A DNA stretch of 64,000 bases from Euglena gracilis (GCA_039621445.1 CP154957.1:1482504-1546503), one strand, 5' to 3'; positions 1 through 20,733 are shown, counted from the first letter of the stretch. Notes: generated from the letters alone by a model not told the origin. Program-made: numbers and translations.

Positions 1-1
1 G

Positions 2-117
2 GCGGCGGAGGAGACGCCCCACCAGCTCACGTGCCGCCTGTTCGGCCTGCCCCCGATCTACTGGACCGCCTCCGGGATGCGGAACCTGAACCCGCTGGTT
101 GACGTCACCCAGACCTG
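2..117 (+). CDS. Partial exon of unrecognised protein at window edge
   Basis: The frame starting at base 2 is open with GC-rich third positions and reads ...LTCRLFGLPPIYWTASG... then ...NPLVDVTQTW. It runs into a GTGTGTCG donor-like sequence at 118, the donor type used by other exons here. It probably belongs to the PARP-like gene that follows, because it is on the same strand just upstream. Direct joining at 118 to an acceptor at 1658 would make a TGA, so either the donor is at 122, the next exon starts at 1681, or an exon is missed. I do not recognise the domain, and the exon continues upstream of the window. Confidence 0.4.
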
Positions 118-1182
118 GTGTGTCGCTGTTTCAAAGAATTTTCTTTCAAGGTTGGTGACCCAGGGAGGGGCGGTTGGGTGTGCCCAGCCAGACTCGGGCT
201 TTTTCTTTGAGGAAGTGCACCAAATGCAAGGATGCAAGGAAGTGCACAAAATGGAAATTGGGTGTAGAGCACTACCCAACCCAAAACCCGACTCCTCCCA
301 GGGGGGGGGGTCGAAAGTGCCCCACCCCCTGCCAACCCATAGCACCTCCCTCTTATCGCGCCAGAAAATTCTGGCACCCTTGAAGAAGGTCCTTGCCAAC
401 GCCCCCCCCCCCCATCCCAGACCGCTTTAGAGGTGGGTGGGCACTGGCCGCCGGTCCTAAAAAAAGGACCACTAATCTGCTTGCAGTTTATCAACGTGTT
501 TTTTTTGGCTCCTTACATAAATGTGGAGATGAGCTGTACTTTCAGAAATTTTCCACCAGTTTTCCAATTTTCCCCCAAACTTCCTGTTGTTCCTGCTTTT
601 GTTTGTGAATGGCAATGGTAATGGGAATGCCCTCAGCGAGGAGAATTGAACATAAAACATTTTTAATTCCCTTTCAAAATAAAGAACACAAGTTTTGATG
701 TTGGAATTGTATTTTATTTTCTGAATGTATTCAGCTCGTGCCTGAGAACATTGGCCTTCTGGATATGCAGGAGTTTGGAACCATGGTTCTTCGCTGTGCG
801 AAGTTTGATTGAATCCAACGCCGCTGCTTTAACTTGAAGTTAAATCCCACAGTGCTATCATGACGCCGGGTTTTTGGTCCTGCGTGGAAGAAACCCATGC
901 ATGGACAACAACAATCCATGCATGGCATACCGGAACGGGTCTGGGTATTTAAGTCCGGGTTCTTCTTCCCCCTGTCTGGCTGAATAGCTGCAGTTTCCGC
1001 TGTGATCCTTGCCCCCCCCCCCCCCCTCCCTGCTGCATCCTCCTGCACCCAGGCTGCAGCCCATGCAGGACCTCGTGACCTCCACGGAGTCAGTGGTGAA
1101 GAACGCCCGGGGTCGGCCAGGGCTGAACCGCAAGCCAGCAGCCCCCTCCGATCGACCCCCACAATGTTTTTGAGGCCCCCGA

Positions 1183-1474
1183 CCAGGCTTGTGCTTAGTC
1201 GGGTGCCTAACCCACGGGGGGGGGGGTGCTAGGGGCAGGCACCCTATAGCACCCATCCGACCCCCCCCCCGGGGGATGGTTTTTGGGGGTGCCAGCCCAT
1301 AGCAGGCACCCCCCTGAGACCCCAGCACCAAAGGCGCCGGGGGCCATTTTCAATGAAAATTTTCTGGGTCCCCCCCAGACCCCATCCCCCCGGGGGGGGG
1401 TGTGCCTGCTAGGGGCAGACACCCTATAGCACCCACCCACCCCCCTCCCCCCCGGTCGGTAAGCACAAGCCTGG
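1183..1474. mobile_element. MITE-like element with 15 bp terminal inverted repeats
   Basis: CCAGGCTTGTGCTTA at 1183-1197 is the exact reverse complement of TAAGCACAAGCCTGG at 1460-1474. The inside is C/G homopolymer hairpins with a repeated 'gggcaggcaccctatagcac' type segment. No clear target duplication is seen. It lies in the intron before exon 1681. Confidence 0.6.
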
Positions 1475-1680
1475 CACCGACGCCGAAGGCGTAATTATTC
1501 ACTTTTTTTGCATTTTTGCAGCTTTTTTTGTGGTGCAGGTGTTTTTGTCGGATAAAAAACTGATACAGAAGTGGTTTAGTCTTCTCCAGGTGTGTTTCTT
1601 TTCAAAAAAATTGGTACTTTTGCAAAAAAAAATTGAGGACCTGCCCCCCCCCCCACAGATTTCCTGCCAATGGATTGCAG

Positions 1681-8803
<7,123 letters not shown>

Positions 8804-9239
8804 CCTGAGCAATTGTGCCACCCCAACCCCCCTCCTCACTGATGACCCGGGGTTTATGTGACGGGCTGGTTTGGCTGGTCACCTGAGGATTGAGGAGGTT
8901 GGGGGCCACATGTCGAGGAATTGTTGGTCAAAACTGAACCTCCTGAAAAATGATCCTAATTACCCCCTGAAATGCCATTTTTGCGCAAAAATTGTCGAAA
9001 CTGACATTTTTGATGATGGTCGGTCTAATAAGGATTGCAAAACAGTTTTGGGGGTTTTCCGGCCAAAGAAATGGTCCCAGCTCTTTTGATTTTCTTCGCT
9101 GGGGGGGTTTCGGTTGGAAAGGGGTTTAAAAGTGGTGGGGGGCACCGAGCTCTTATCCTTTTATGGGTTAGAGCGAACCTTGCCAATGGGAAACCACCCA
9201 CCCCTGTTGCAGACTTGGAGAAAACAGGGCAGTTTTTCG

Positions 9240-9790
9240 TCCCATTTTGGCTGTTTTTTTTTTTTCAAAATGCGAATTTCAAAATGGTCTCGAAAATGAA
9301 ACAAAATAAATGAAAATGTGTGGCGACCCAAACTCAAGACCTCCAGGCGCAATATGTAACGGCATTTTGATTCACCCATAACCCCATGCTTTGTCCGAGA
9401 TATGGCCTATTTATGCCCCTGAAAAGCGCCGTAGGCTTCTGACAAGACGTTTTTGGCCACTCACTTTTTCTTTTGGGTCAAGAACCAATTTTCCTGAAAT
9501 TTCTCAAAAATGATGGGGAATCAAAGCAAGTGGCCGACGACCCCAGAATAAAGCCCTGGCTTGGAATGCCTATTTGCTGAAAATTGATTTCCCCGTGTCT
9601 CCACGCCTGGCCCGAGTTACTTCGATTTTTTGGCCCAATGGCTTTGCAATATTATGAAATGCAAAATAATTTGAAATTAAGTCAAATCATGGAGACTCAA
9701 ATTGAAACCCTCAAAATGCCTTGCCAAATGGTATATTAATTTCCCCACAACTGTACCTGGCCCGGGATGTGGCCTGTTTATGCCACCATG
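9240..9790 (+). repeat. Three diverged ~190 bp tandem repeats
   Basis: Similar segments recur near 9395-9420 (GTCCGAGATATGGCC, TTTATGCCCC), 9600-9630 (GCCTGGCCCGAGTTAC) and 9748-9785 (CCTGGCCCGGGATGTGGCC, TTTATGCC). Each is preceded by 'CAAA..GAC/ACC..TCAAA' type sequence. This lies downstream of the PARP-like gene. Confidence 0.4.
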
Positions 9791-9799
9791 CAATCACTT

Positions 9800-10097
9800 G
9801 GTTACTGACCCCCCCCCCCCAGGGGTGACTGACTGGTTTTTTCAGAGTGACTGATTGGTTTTTGACCCGGACCCACTCCCCCCCCTGGGGGGGGGTCGGC
9901 CAGGGGTGGGCAAAAGTGGCTTGAGTGACCCCGGCGCCGAATTCGCCGGGGTATAAAATGTCCTAAAGTGACTGGAATTTGGCCGGCTTTCCTGAGTGGC
10001 CGACCCCCACGGGGGTGACTGACTGGTTTTCCGAAAAAGTGGCTGACTGGTTTTTCGAAGAGTGGAGTGACCCCCCCCCCCCGGGAGTCGGTAAGAA
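9800..10097. mobile_element. MITE-like element with C-run termini
   Basis: The ends GTTACTGACCCCCCCC and CCCGGGAGTCGGTAAG are imperfect inverted repeats. The interior repeats GGGGTGACTGACTGGTTTTT three times and holds a GGCGCCGAATTCGCC palindrome like those at 1335, 56285 and 56522. Confidence 0.45.
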
Positions 10098-10099
10098 AG

Positions 10100-11830
10100 T
10101 GCATGGCTCCCACACCCACTTCTGGTGAAACATGCAAGAATGGATGCTTCGGTGGAGGGGGGATGCCAAAGTAAACGAAACAATCAAACGAGGCATTTTA
10201 TAGTTCAAGCTCTTTGAAGGAACAGAGGAATGGGGGTGATGAGTTTCAAACAATTCAGCGATGTAGCACATGTCCATCAAATGTACAGCAATGGCTCCAT
10301 TCCTAATATAGGGGGAAAAACTGTCATGAAATAAAATATAAATATAAAAGAAACCAAACTAAACCAAAAGACAAAATAACACAACAAAAAATATATAAAA
10401 AATGAATATAAAAATGAACTTTCTGGCACAAAACCGACAAAATCGCAACCCAGCAGCACTGGGGGAATGGGGGGGGTGTTAAGTGGTTTGTTCTGGAGTT
10501 CACGGAAGCTGCCTGGCACAGAGAAGGGAGTGCAGCAGTTAAGAAGCACCGCCCTCAAGGTGTGTATGTGCATGCGCGTGTGGGACGCCCAGGCTGGGGA
10601 ATAGAGAGTTGAGTTTATTTTTTTAACTTTGATTTGTTTTTTTCCGGTTGGGGGTCATGCCGATTGAGTGCCAGTAATTCAATGGAAAACAAAATATCAA
10701 AAAAGGGTCATATTTGAACATCTCAGTTTTGGAAAACGCATTTTTAACCATATTATTTTTTGGGGGTAGCCAGCGTGCGCCTGACGTTGGATTGGGGGAT
10801 GGCTTGAGTTGCGCGGGTCCCCCAGGGTTTGATGGAAGGAGGGTGTCTGGAGTTCATGGAAGAAAATGTCCCCCCCTGAAAGCAACTCTCCGTATGCCCC
10901 CCCCCTACCCAATCCAGCCTCGTGCTCGTGAGCAGAGGCTCTGGTATCAGTGGGGGGGGGGCAACCGGCTGTAAAACTCATGCCCTCTTTGACTGGGGGG
11001 GACAGGAGACTGGAAAAAACACACTTCTTTCTCTTGCACCTGACACCAATTCTTTTCGGCAATTTTCCCCTCCAGAATGCATTTTGGCTGGCTGATTTCA
11101 GGCTTGGAATTGTTTGCCCCACGTCTTGCAGCAGGTCAAAATATTGGCAACAAATTTGGCCATTCCACTGCCAAGGTGGAAGGGCGCCCCAATCCTCACC
11201 CCCTCCTATGTGGCCAGGTTTTTACCCCCGCTTTTATAGAGGTGGAGTCCATTCAGCCAACTTTGCAAGCTAGCAGTTCCAGCCAGGTTGACAACCTGGT
11301 TCCCTGAAGTGAACAAGCCAAAATCCAAAGGGGTTGGCTTCAGCCAGCATTTTTCAGGTAAACCCCCCCAAAAACCACTCAAAAGAAATTATTGCATGAT
11401 AATTTTGTCCTTGTTATAAAAGGATGGCTGCGTTTTGTGCCAAATGTTTTCTTCTCCTAAGGAACCAGAGCACATTCTTCATAAATTATAATGGTTTTGG
11501 GCCCAGTGTTGTCACTTTTGGAAAGTCTGTTCGCGCAATTGTGCATGCTGGGTCTGGCCGCCTACGTTATGTTGCATTTGTGCTTCTTGCATTTGAGGTT
11601 CTGGCAAGTGTTGCCCATGAATTTAATTTATTATATTTTTTATACATGAATATTTATGTTTTTATTTTATAATTATTCATTATTCATGTTTGTATTTTGT
11701 TGTTTTGTTTTGTTTTGTTTTATTTTTTTATATTTTGTTTTACAAGATTTATATTTTGTTTTATATTGATTTATTTATGTAGATGCCATTGCTTTATGTT
11801 TGCATTCTTTCGGCACGCCATTCCCCTCAG
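10100..11830. other. No gene recognised
   Basis: AT-rich sequence with scattered C/G runs. Positions 11077-11307 are open and read in part AAGQNIGNKFGHSTAKVEG, but splice context is lacking. A 5' exon of the next gene may be hidden here. Confidence 0.3.
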
Positions 11831-11881
11831 TTCACCCCGGAGGACAACCCACCGCGGCCCTCCGAGCTGTTGTTCCGGCAG
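11831..11881 (+). CDS. Exon of unrecognised gene (FTPEDNPP...)
   Basis: Between acceptor TTCCCCTCAG and donor CAG|GTGAGT. 17 codons, phase 0 to phase 0. Confidence 0.65.
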
Positions 11882-14800
11882 GTGAGTCCTAACCCGGGCC
11901 GCATGGGCCACCCAGCACCCCTGTGCTGTTGGTGGGGAGTGGGTCAATTTTCAATCGGAGGGATTTGGTGTTGTTGTTTTCCGATTTCCCCCTTCCCCCG
12001 CCTCCACAATTTCCCCGATTTTCCGATTCCAATTTCCCACATTTTCCGCAATTTTCCCTAATTTTCCACAATTTCCCCGATTTTCCGCAATTTTCCGCGA
12101 TTTCCCCCAATTTTCCGCGATTCTCCACAATTTCCCCGATTTTCCGCAATTTTCCACGATTCTCCGCAATTTCCCTAATTTTCCGCAATTTTCCGCCACC
12201 GCAATTTCCCTGATTTTCCGCAATTTTCCGCAATTTTCCGCAATTTTCTGCAACTCTCCGCAATTTCCCCGATTTTCCATAATTTTCCACGATTCTCCGC
12301 AATTTCCCCGATTTTCCGCAATTTTCCACGATTCCCCACAATTTTTGTGCAATGTTCCTAAAGGCCTCTGTTACCAATCCCCACCCCGGGGCATTCCCCC
12401 ACCGTACCCTCCCATGCCGCCGTGGTCGCGGCTCCTACCGGCAGGCTAGCCCAATTCACGACGCTCTGGCCAATGCTTCCTTCCTCAACAGCGTCGCGCC
12501 TTACCCCACTGCCAACGCTCCGGAGGCACTGACTGGTGTGTGGCCTGACGCAATTAGCAGCAAGCACACAGAGTCAGCAAATGCAAGCCAACAATCTTTG
12601 GTCACCAGCAAACGCATTTTTTGGAATTTTTTTGTTTTATTCTGAGAATTATATTATTCGGGAGATATTTCATCCAATTTTAATTTATAAGTGCAATTGC
12701 TGATTTGCATTTACGTTGACAATGACCTTCATGCATTATGCAGAATACAAACCTAAAGCATTATAGGTGTTTGTGTGTGCGTGTCTGTGTGTGTGTGGAT
12801 GCTCGTGTGCGTGTATTTGTGAGTGAACTAGTTGGTGGGTAAGTAGGTGGGTGGGTGGGTAAGTTAGTGGGTGGGTGTGGGTGCTGAGTGAATGAGTTGG
12901 CGAGTGAGTGAGCGAGCGAGCGAATGAGGGAATGTGCTTCTGTACGCGTGCCTGAGTGATTCTCTGTGCACGTGCGCCATGTGCGTGCGTGCAGGGATCC
13001 TCACACGTCCTGAAAAGGAAATTCACGAAAATTCACGGAGGATCACGGAAATGGGCGGAAGGCCATTTTCAGGGAAATCACGGAAAATCACGGATATTCA
13101 CGGATGAGGAGGAGGGTTCGGGGAAAAAAAATTGGTCTTTTGAATGTGTTTTGTTTGTGCAGACACATTTTGATGGGATTTTTTGCACATGCTCTGCCTT
13201 TCCAAACAGACAATGTCGTCCAATTCATTTTTTTGCAATTTTTCTTCCTAGCCAAGGCACCCCACTGAAGCAGTTGTATTTTCGGGAGTTGGTGAAGAAG
13301 CAAAACCTCACCCAGACAATCACAGATGATTTTGTGGCCGTTTTCCTCCATTCTGGTCTCCCGGTCACAAAATTGGACCTCGAAAGCATCAGAGGTGTTC
13401 TCCAGAAATACACACAAGTTAAGGGCGTCTGGGTTTTATGACCTTCCACCTTTCCACCCAGGCTGCATGCGGAAGGGTGAATCGCTATATCGGTCTGCTG
13501 ACAGGGTTTTGGCAACCCATTTAGAATTCAATGACAAAAGGTTGTTTTTTTCCCCCTCCTGTACGTTTTTTATTTTCATATACTGGTGTGAATAGGAACT
13601 GGGGGATCTCCAGGACTATGTTATGGAGAAACGATCTGCTGCCACAACCGCCCAAATATGGCTCCAGTGCAGAATGGAATGTGGCCTTTGACTTTTTCCG
13701 GAAACAGGAAATTCACGGAAAATCACGGAAAATCACGGAAAATCACGGAAAATCACGGAAAATCACGGATACATTTTGGCCTCGGCCAGCACGGACGTGT
13801 GAGGATCCCTGCGTGCATGCGTGCATGCATGTGTGTGTGCGCGCGCGTGTTTGTGTGGATATGCGTATATGTGTGAGCAGGAGTGCATATGTGTTTTTTT
13901 TGTCCGTGTGTGTGTGTGTGTGTGTGCTTGTATGTATGTATTTATGGGCATATGTGGCAGCCTCATATCATTTTTTTATAATATTAGTTATTGAGTGCCC
14001 CCCCCCCCCCAAAGGGGGCCCACTCGTTTGCCGGAGGGGTACGTCACCCCCCCAAGTCATACAACTGGGGCCGATGAGCAATTTTTGCCTATTTCCCCTC
14101 CGACGCCACGGACCTGCCAGGGGAATTCCGGTTGTTTCCACCAGGGCGGTCCTTAAGGGACAGGAAAGTTTTTATTTTTATTTTCTTAAGGACCGCCCCC
14201 CTTTCGACCAAAGGGCCGACCAAGGGCCGGACTGGGACTTGAACGGAGCCCAAAATTAAAAAGTACAAAAAACACATTTTTTGATGATTTGGGTGGATGG
14301 GTCCAAGGATGCCAAGAATCAGTTTTTTCCCCTGATGTCGACCTGTTCTCACCAACCGAAGAATGCCAAATTTATTTGCCCATTTTCTTGTACATTTTCA
14401 TTGAGTGTGTTGGGACAGCGGAGTTTTTTTTTTACTTCATTAAGGACCGCCCTGGTTTCCACCGTTTCGCATGCGAGTAAGGGTTAGGAATGGGTTCAGG
14501 GCAAGACCTTTAGGCCGAAGTCAGGCCGAAATCCTAAAGTTGGGTCCTGACCCGCTGGGGGAAAAAAGTTGAATTTTGGCCCAAGTTTGGGCCAAATCAC
14601 AACCTTAACCTTATTCCTATCTTTAACCTCATTTTTCTCACTCGGCACTTGGGATACCCACCCGAAAAAACGGTGAGGTGGGTTGACCCCCGAAATTGGG
14701 GTACCGGTGCGCCACACAACAGGGCCCGGATCCCCGTCATACCACTGGCCACTAGTTTGAGGCTGCCGCATATGTTTCTGTTTTTACGTGTTTTTTTGTG

Positions 14801-17800
14801 CATTTCCACATCTCACCCCCCCAAAAAATCAGACACTCTTCCCTGGGTCAACCGAGCAAAAATACAAAATAGGACCCGACCCCCCCCTCAAAATTTACGG
14901 CCCCCAACCTAGCCACAATCCCGTTCCACCCCCCCCCAGACCGCAAACCCAGCCTGCTGGAGAAGTTGGGCCCCACAGGCTTCAAGCTCGGAAAAGGCTT
15001 CGGGCTCCTCCCCCCCTCGAAGTCGCCTGCCGCGGCAACCCCCGCACCGCCGGCCAGGGCAGTCCATGTGGGGCGGAAACGTTTTTTTTTTGCGACGGGC
15101 ACCGCTTTTTGGGCCAAAGGGTCGGCCAACGGCTGGGGGCGTCGACTGTGGGTGGAATTTTAAAAAAATTAATTAAAAAATTTAAAAAATTTTGAATTTT
15201 TTTTTTAAAGAGCTGACGCATTTTGACGTTTTGGGTGGATCAGCGAAGGTCCAAGGATGCCTGTGTTCCCGAAGTCGGTCCGCCTCCCAGCACATCCAAT
15301 GCAAAATCCGCACGACAAATGGCCGAACACATGGCCACATGCTTGGGCGAAAACGCCGACGAACTGCCCTGCCACCGGCCACGGCCCCTCCGGCGCCGCC
15401 CCAACCCCAGCCGTCGCCCCCGCTGCCCCCGCAGTCCCCGCCGCTGCCGCTGCGCACCGAGGCCGGTCCGCAGCGGGAGGAGGTGTGCGTCCTGGGCAGC
15501 GGTGTGGTCCCCATCGGTGCCGGGGAATTGGCAAACCCCCGCTTCTTTGCCCCCCACGCTGACTTTAAGGCGGTGCCGACCCCACCCCAGGGGGGGGAGG
15601 GGGGGTGCCTGCCTGGGCAGGCGCTCCAAGGCACCCAGATCCAACCCCCCTGGGGCACATGACCAAACGTTCCTGGGCACTTGGCCAAGGCACTTTCGGC
15701 GCATTCGGCACTGGAAGCCCAGAAAAGCCATTTATGCACGTCTTTGGCCCATGACCAGGCAGCCCCCCCCCCCCCAAACAGCACTTTTTTTCAGCCGTCC
15801 CGCAGGACCTCCTGAAGCCCCTGAAGGAAGTCCTGAAGGAGACACACATTAGCATTGGACTTATTAGGAAAATTTTCCGTCCTCTTTTTGCCTTCTGTTT
15901 TTTTTAGTTTCAATGGGTTTGTTTCGAATGAGTGGTTGCGTAATGCCAAGAGGGGGCCATCAGTGGGTGGCAAGCAATCATTTGAGCCTGGTTTTTCACC
16001 GACCTGGGGGTGGCTGCGTGATATTTGGCTGGTGTTCCCCCTGATTGAATGAAATTCCAGGATGGGATTGGGACAGAATTTCCGCGGACGTGATCTAGGT
16101 GTGTGACTGATTTATTAACCCCCCCCCCCATTTAAACCGACCCGTCGGTTTAGGATTTTTGGGTTGGCGGAAATCCTGGAGGGGGTCAGTTTGAACGGGG
16201 GGTCGGTTTCAGGGGGGGCACACGGCTGGCCGACGGCGTGAGGGAAGCGGGTTGATGTTAGCAAGGCAATTTTAATTTAGCAAATGCCGACAAATGCCTA
16301 ATTTGGGATGCAAATTCTTAATTTTCGGGGGCAAATGCCGAATTTTGGGTGTAATATCCAATTTTTGGTGGCAAACTGCCTAATTTTGGGTGCAAATTTC
16401 AAATTTTAGGTGGCAAATGCCTAATTTTGTATTTTTTTGGGTGCCAACTCCAAATTTTCGGAGGAAAATGCCCAATTTGAGGCACAAACTCCAAAATTTG
16501 AAGCAATCGCCTAATTTTTGGTGTAGATTCCTAATGGGTCATCAATAATAACCATTCGATGAGCCTGGACGCTCTTTCTGTTGGCGGCTTCCATTATGTT
16601 GTGCATGTTTGTCATCCAACTTGCCATGGGTCAGTTTATTTCTTTTTTTTTGGTTGAAATTCTGCAATGGGTCGATTTGGAAGGGTAGGTCGGTTTAGAA
16701 GGGGGTCGGTTTAAATGGGGGGGGGTTTAGGCTTTTTCTGCAGATTTTTGTCACACCCAATGTGCCCAAGGGTGTTTGATGCGTAGATTTACCAGTGGAC
16801 AGTTGGTGCCCTTCCCAGGAAATGAAAAGCGATGCAAATTGTTATTCCTTTGTTGAAAATGGAAGGATTCAGACTGTAGTCTCCTGGGTCATGCAATGCT
16901 CTTCACAAACCCCACCGTCGACATGTTTGCCTCTTCTGGCAATCACAAACTGCCCCTGTTTGTGGTCCGTCGGCCACATTTCCATGCCCAGTGCTGCCAA
17001 TGCAGGGGGGGGGGGGCAAAATATTTGAATATGAGAATATGAGAATGCATGAGAGAATACATGAGAATATATGAGAATATGCGGAGTACACATTTTTGTG
17101 CATGTTTCGCATATTTGGCGCATATTTTAGCACACGTCTGGGGTCCGGTTTACGCATACCCCCCCCCCCGTGGCCACTGCACAGCACTTGCACAGCACTT
17201 GCATGGCTGGGGACCGACTCGCAGGTCTTCCAATTTGAAAAGGGGCAAGGAGGCAAGCGGTGCCGGATGGCAGGCACTGGTCCGCTCACACAGTCGCCGC
17301 CTCGCCCCCTCAGCCGTCGCTGACGCAGCTCGCGAGGGACAAGAGCTGGCCCTACGACGGCCCCACCACCGCCCGCACCGAGGGGCCCCCCTCCGAGCTG
17401 TCCCGTGCCATCCACCGCCGCATGGGCGGCGACCCGGGTTGGCAGGTGGAATCAAGGTGTGTGTGTGAGTTTGTGGGTGTGTGGGTGTGGGTGTGGGCCA
17501 GCATGCACGCGCATGTGTGGGGGTGGGGGTGGGGGTGTGGGTGTGTGGGTGTGTGGGTGTGGGTGTGTGGGTGTGTGGGTGTGGGTGTGTGGGTGTGTGG
17601 GTGTGTGGGTGTGTGGGTGTGTGGGTGTGTGGGTGTGGGTGTGTGGGTGTGTGTGTGTGTGGGTGTGGGTGTGTGGGTGTGTGGGTGTGTGTGTGGGTGT
17701 GGGGGTGTGTGGGTGTGGGTGTGTGGGTGTGTGGGTGTGTGGGTGTGTGGGTGTGTGGGCGTGTGGTGTGTGGGTGTGGGTGTGGGTGTGGGTGGGGCTG

Positions 17801-20698
17801 TGTGTGTGGGGGGGTGTGGGTGGGGGTGGGTGTGTGGGTGTGTGGGTGGGGGGGGGGGTGGGGGTGTGGGTGTGTGGGTGTGTGGGTGTGGGTGTGTGGG
17901 TGTGTGGGTGTGTGGGTGTGTGGGTGTGTGGGTGTGTGGGTGTGGGGGTGTGTGGGTGTGTGGGTGTGGGGGTGTGTGGGTGTGGGGGTGTGGGTGTGGG
18001 TGTGTGGGTGTGTGGGTGTGTGGGTGTGTGGGTGTGGGTGGGTGGGAGGGGGTGTGTGGGTGGGGGGGTGTGGGTGTGGGTGTGTGGGTGTGTGGGTGTG
18101 TGAGTGTGGGTGTGTGGATGTGGGTGTGTGGGTGTGGGTGGGTGGGTGTGTGTGTGTGTGAGGTGTGTGGTTTGTGGGTGTGTGGGTGTGGGTGTGTGGG
18201 TGTGTGGGTGTGTGGTGTGGGTGGGTGTGTGGGTGTGGGGTGGGTGTGGGGGTGTGGGTGTGTGGGTGTGTGGTGTGGGTGTGGGTGTGTGTGTGTGTGT
18301 GGGTGTGTGGGTGTGTGGGTGTGTGTGGGTGTGTGGGTGTGGGTGTGGGTGTGTGGGTGTGTGGGTGTGTGGGTGTGTGGGTGTGGGTGTGGGTGTGTGT
18401 GTGTGTGGGTGTGTGGGTGTGTGGGTGTGTGGGTGTGGGTGTGGGTGTGTGGGTGTGTGGGTGTGGTGCGTGTGGTGTGGTGTGGGTGTGGGTGTGTGGG
18501 TGTGTGGTTGTGTGTGTGGGTGTGTGGTTGTGTGGGTGTGTGTGTGTTTTTGTGTTGGTGTTTGGGTGTGCGTGTGTGTGTGCGGCTTTGTGCGTGTGTG
18601 GGTGTGGGTGTGTGGGTGTGTGGGTGTGTGGGTGTGGGGGTGTGGGTGTGTGGGTGTGGGTGTGGGTGTGGGGGTGTGGGTGTGTGGGTGTGTGGGGGTG
18701 GGGGTGTGGGTGTGGGTGTGGGTGTGTGGGTGTGGGTGTGGGTGTGTGGGTGTGGGTGTGTGGGTGTGTGTGGGTGTGTGGGTGTGTGGGTGTGTGGGTG
18801 TGTGGGTGTGGGTGTGGGTGTGGGTGTGTGGGTGTGGGTGTGTGGGTGTGTGGGTGTGTGGGTGTGTGGGTGTGGGTGTGTGGGTGTGGGTGTGGGTGGG
18901 TGGGTGTGGGTGTGTGGGTGTGGGTGTGGGTGTGGGTGTGTGGGTGTGTGGGGGTGGGTGGGGGTGTGGGTGTGGGTGTGGGTGTGGGTGTGGGTGTGGG
19001 TGTGGGGGTGTGGGTGTGGGTGTGGGTGTGGGTGTGTGGGTGTGGGTGTGGGGGTGTGGGTGTGGGTGTGTGGGTGTGGGGGTGTGGGTGTGGGTGTGGG
19101 GGTGTGGGTGTGGGTGTGGGTGTGTGGGGGGTGTGGGTGGGTGGGTGTAGGTGTGTGGGTGCGGGTGTGGTGTGGGTGTGGGAGTGGGTGTGGGGTGGGT
19201 GGGGGTGGGGTGTGGGTGTGGGTGTGGGTGTGGGTGTGGGTGTGGGTGTGGGTGTGGGTGTGGGTGTGGGTGTGGGTGGGGGTGTGTGGGGTGGGGTTGT
19301 GGGTGTGGGTGTGGGTGTGGGTGTGGGTGTGGGTGTGGGTGTGGGTGTGGGTGTGGGTGTGGGTGTGGGTGTGGGTGTGGGTGTGGGTGTGTGGGTGTGG
19401 GTGTGTGGGTGTGGGTGTGGGTGTGTGGGTGTGGGTGTGTGTGTGTGGGTGTGTGTGTGGGTGTGTGGGTGTGGGTGTGGGTGTGTTTGGGTGCGTGGCT
19501 GTTGGTGTGTGTGTGTGGGTGGGTGGGTGGGTGGGTGTGTGGGTGGGTGGGTGGGTTGGGTGCCGGTGCGGTGTGGGTGTGGGCCCGCATGCCGCGCCGG
19601 TGTGGGGGGGTGGGGGTGGGGGTGTGGGTGTGTGGGTGTGTGGGTGTGGGTTTGGTGTGTGGGGTGGTGGGTGTGGGGGGGGTGGGGGTGTGGGTGTGTG
19701 GGTGTGTGGGTGTGGGTGTGTGGGTGTGTGGGTGTGGGGGTGTGGGTGTGTGGGTGTGTGGGTGTGTGGGTGTGTGGGGTGTTGGGTGTGTGGGTGTGTG
19801 TGGGTGTGTGGGTGTGTGGGTGTGTGGGTGTGTGGGGGGGTGGGTGTGGGTGTGTGGGTGTGTGGGTGTGTGGGTGTGGGTGTGGGTGTGGGTGTGGGTG
19901 TGTGGGTGTGTGGGTGTGGGTGTGTGGGTGTGTGGGTGTGTGGGTGTGTGGGTGTGTGTGGGTGTGTGGGTGTGTGGGTGTGTGTGTGGGGGTGTGGGTG
20001 TGGGTGTGGGTGTGTGGGTGTGGGTGTGGGTGGGGGGGTGAGTGGGTGGGGGGTGGGGGTGTGGGTGTGGCGGTGTGGGGTGTGGGTGTGGGTGTGTGGG
20101 TGTGTGTGTGGGTGTGTGGGTGTGTGTGGGTGTGGGTGTGGGTGTGGGTGTGTGGGTGTGGGTGTGTGTGTGTGGGTGTGTGGGTGTGTGGGTGTGGGTG
20201 TGTGGGTGTGGGTGTGTGGGTGTGTGGGTGTGTGGGTGTGTGGGTGTGTGGGTGTGGGTGTGGGTGTGTGGGTGTGGGTGTGTGGGTGTGGGTGTGTGGG
20301 TGTGTGGGTGTGTGTGGGTGTGTGGGTGTGGGTGTGGGTGTGTGGGTGTGTGGGTGTGTGGGTGTGTGGGTGTGTGTGTGGGGTGGTGTGGGTGTGGGTG
20401 TGTGGTTTGTGGGTGTGGGTGTGGGTGTGTGGGGTGTGTGGGTGTGGGTGTGGGTGTGTGGTGTGGGTGTTGTGGGTGTGGTGTGGGTGTGGGTGTGGGT
20501 GGGGTGGTGGGTGTGGGTGTGCGGTGGTGTGTGGGTGCGGGTGTGGGTGTGTTTGGGTGCGTGGCTGTTGGTGTGGTGTGTGGGTGGGTGGGTGGGTGGG
20601 TGGTAGGGGGGGGGTGGTGGGTGGGTGACCTGGGTTGTGGGTGTGGGGTGTGGGGGTGTGGGGCGCCGCCCGCCCCGGGGGTGGGGGGGGGGGGGGGT

Positions 20699-20733
<35 letters not shown>

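Noticed and set aside
11889-12377. Minus-strand 162-codon ORF rich in ENRGKLRKI
   Set aside because: It follows the tandem repeat 11978-12345; periodicity explains it.
13252-13680. Coding pieces first joined as exons of the unrecognised gene at 11.8-23.2 kb
   Set aside because: They lie between exact hAT-type TIRs with a target duplication, resemble hAT transposase, and the flanking host exons (12535 and 14940) already match in phase without them.
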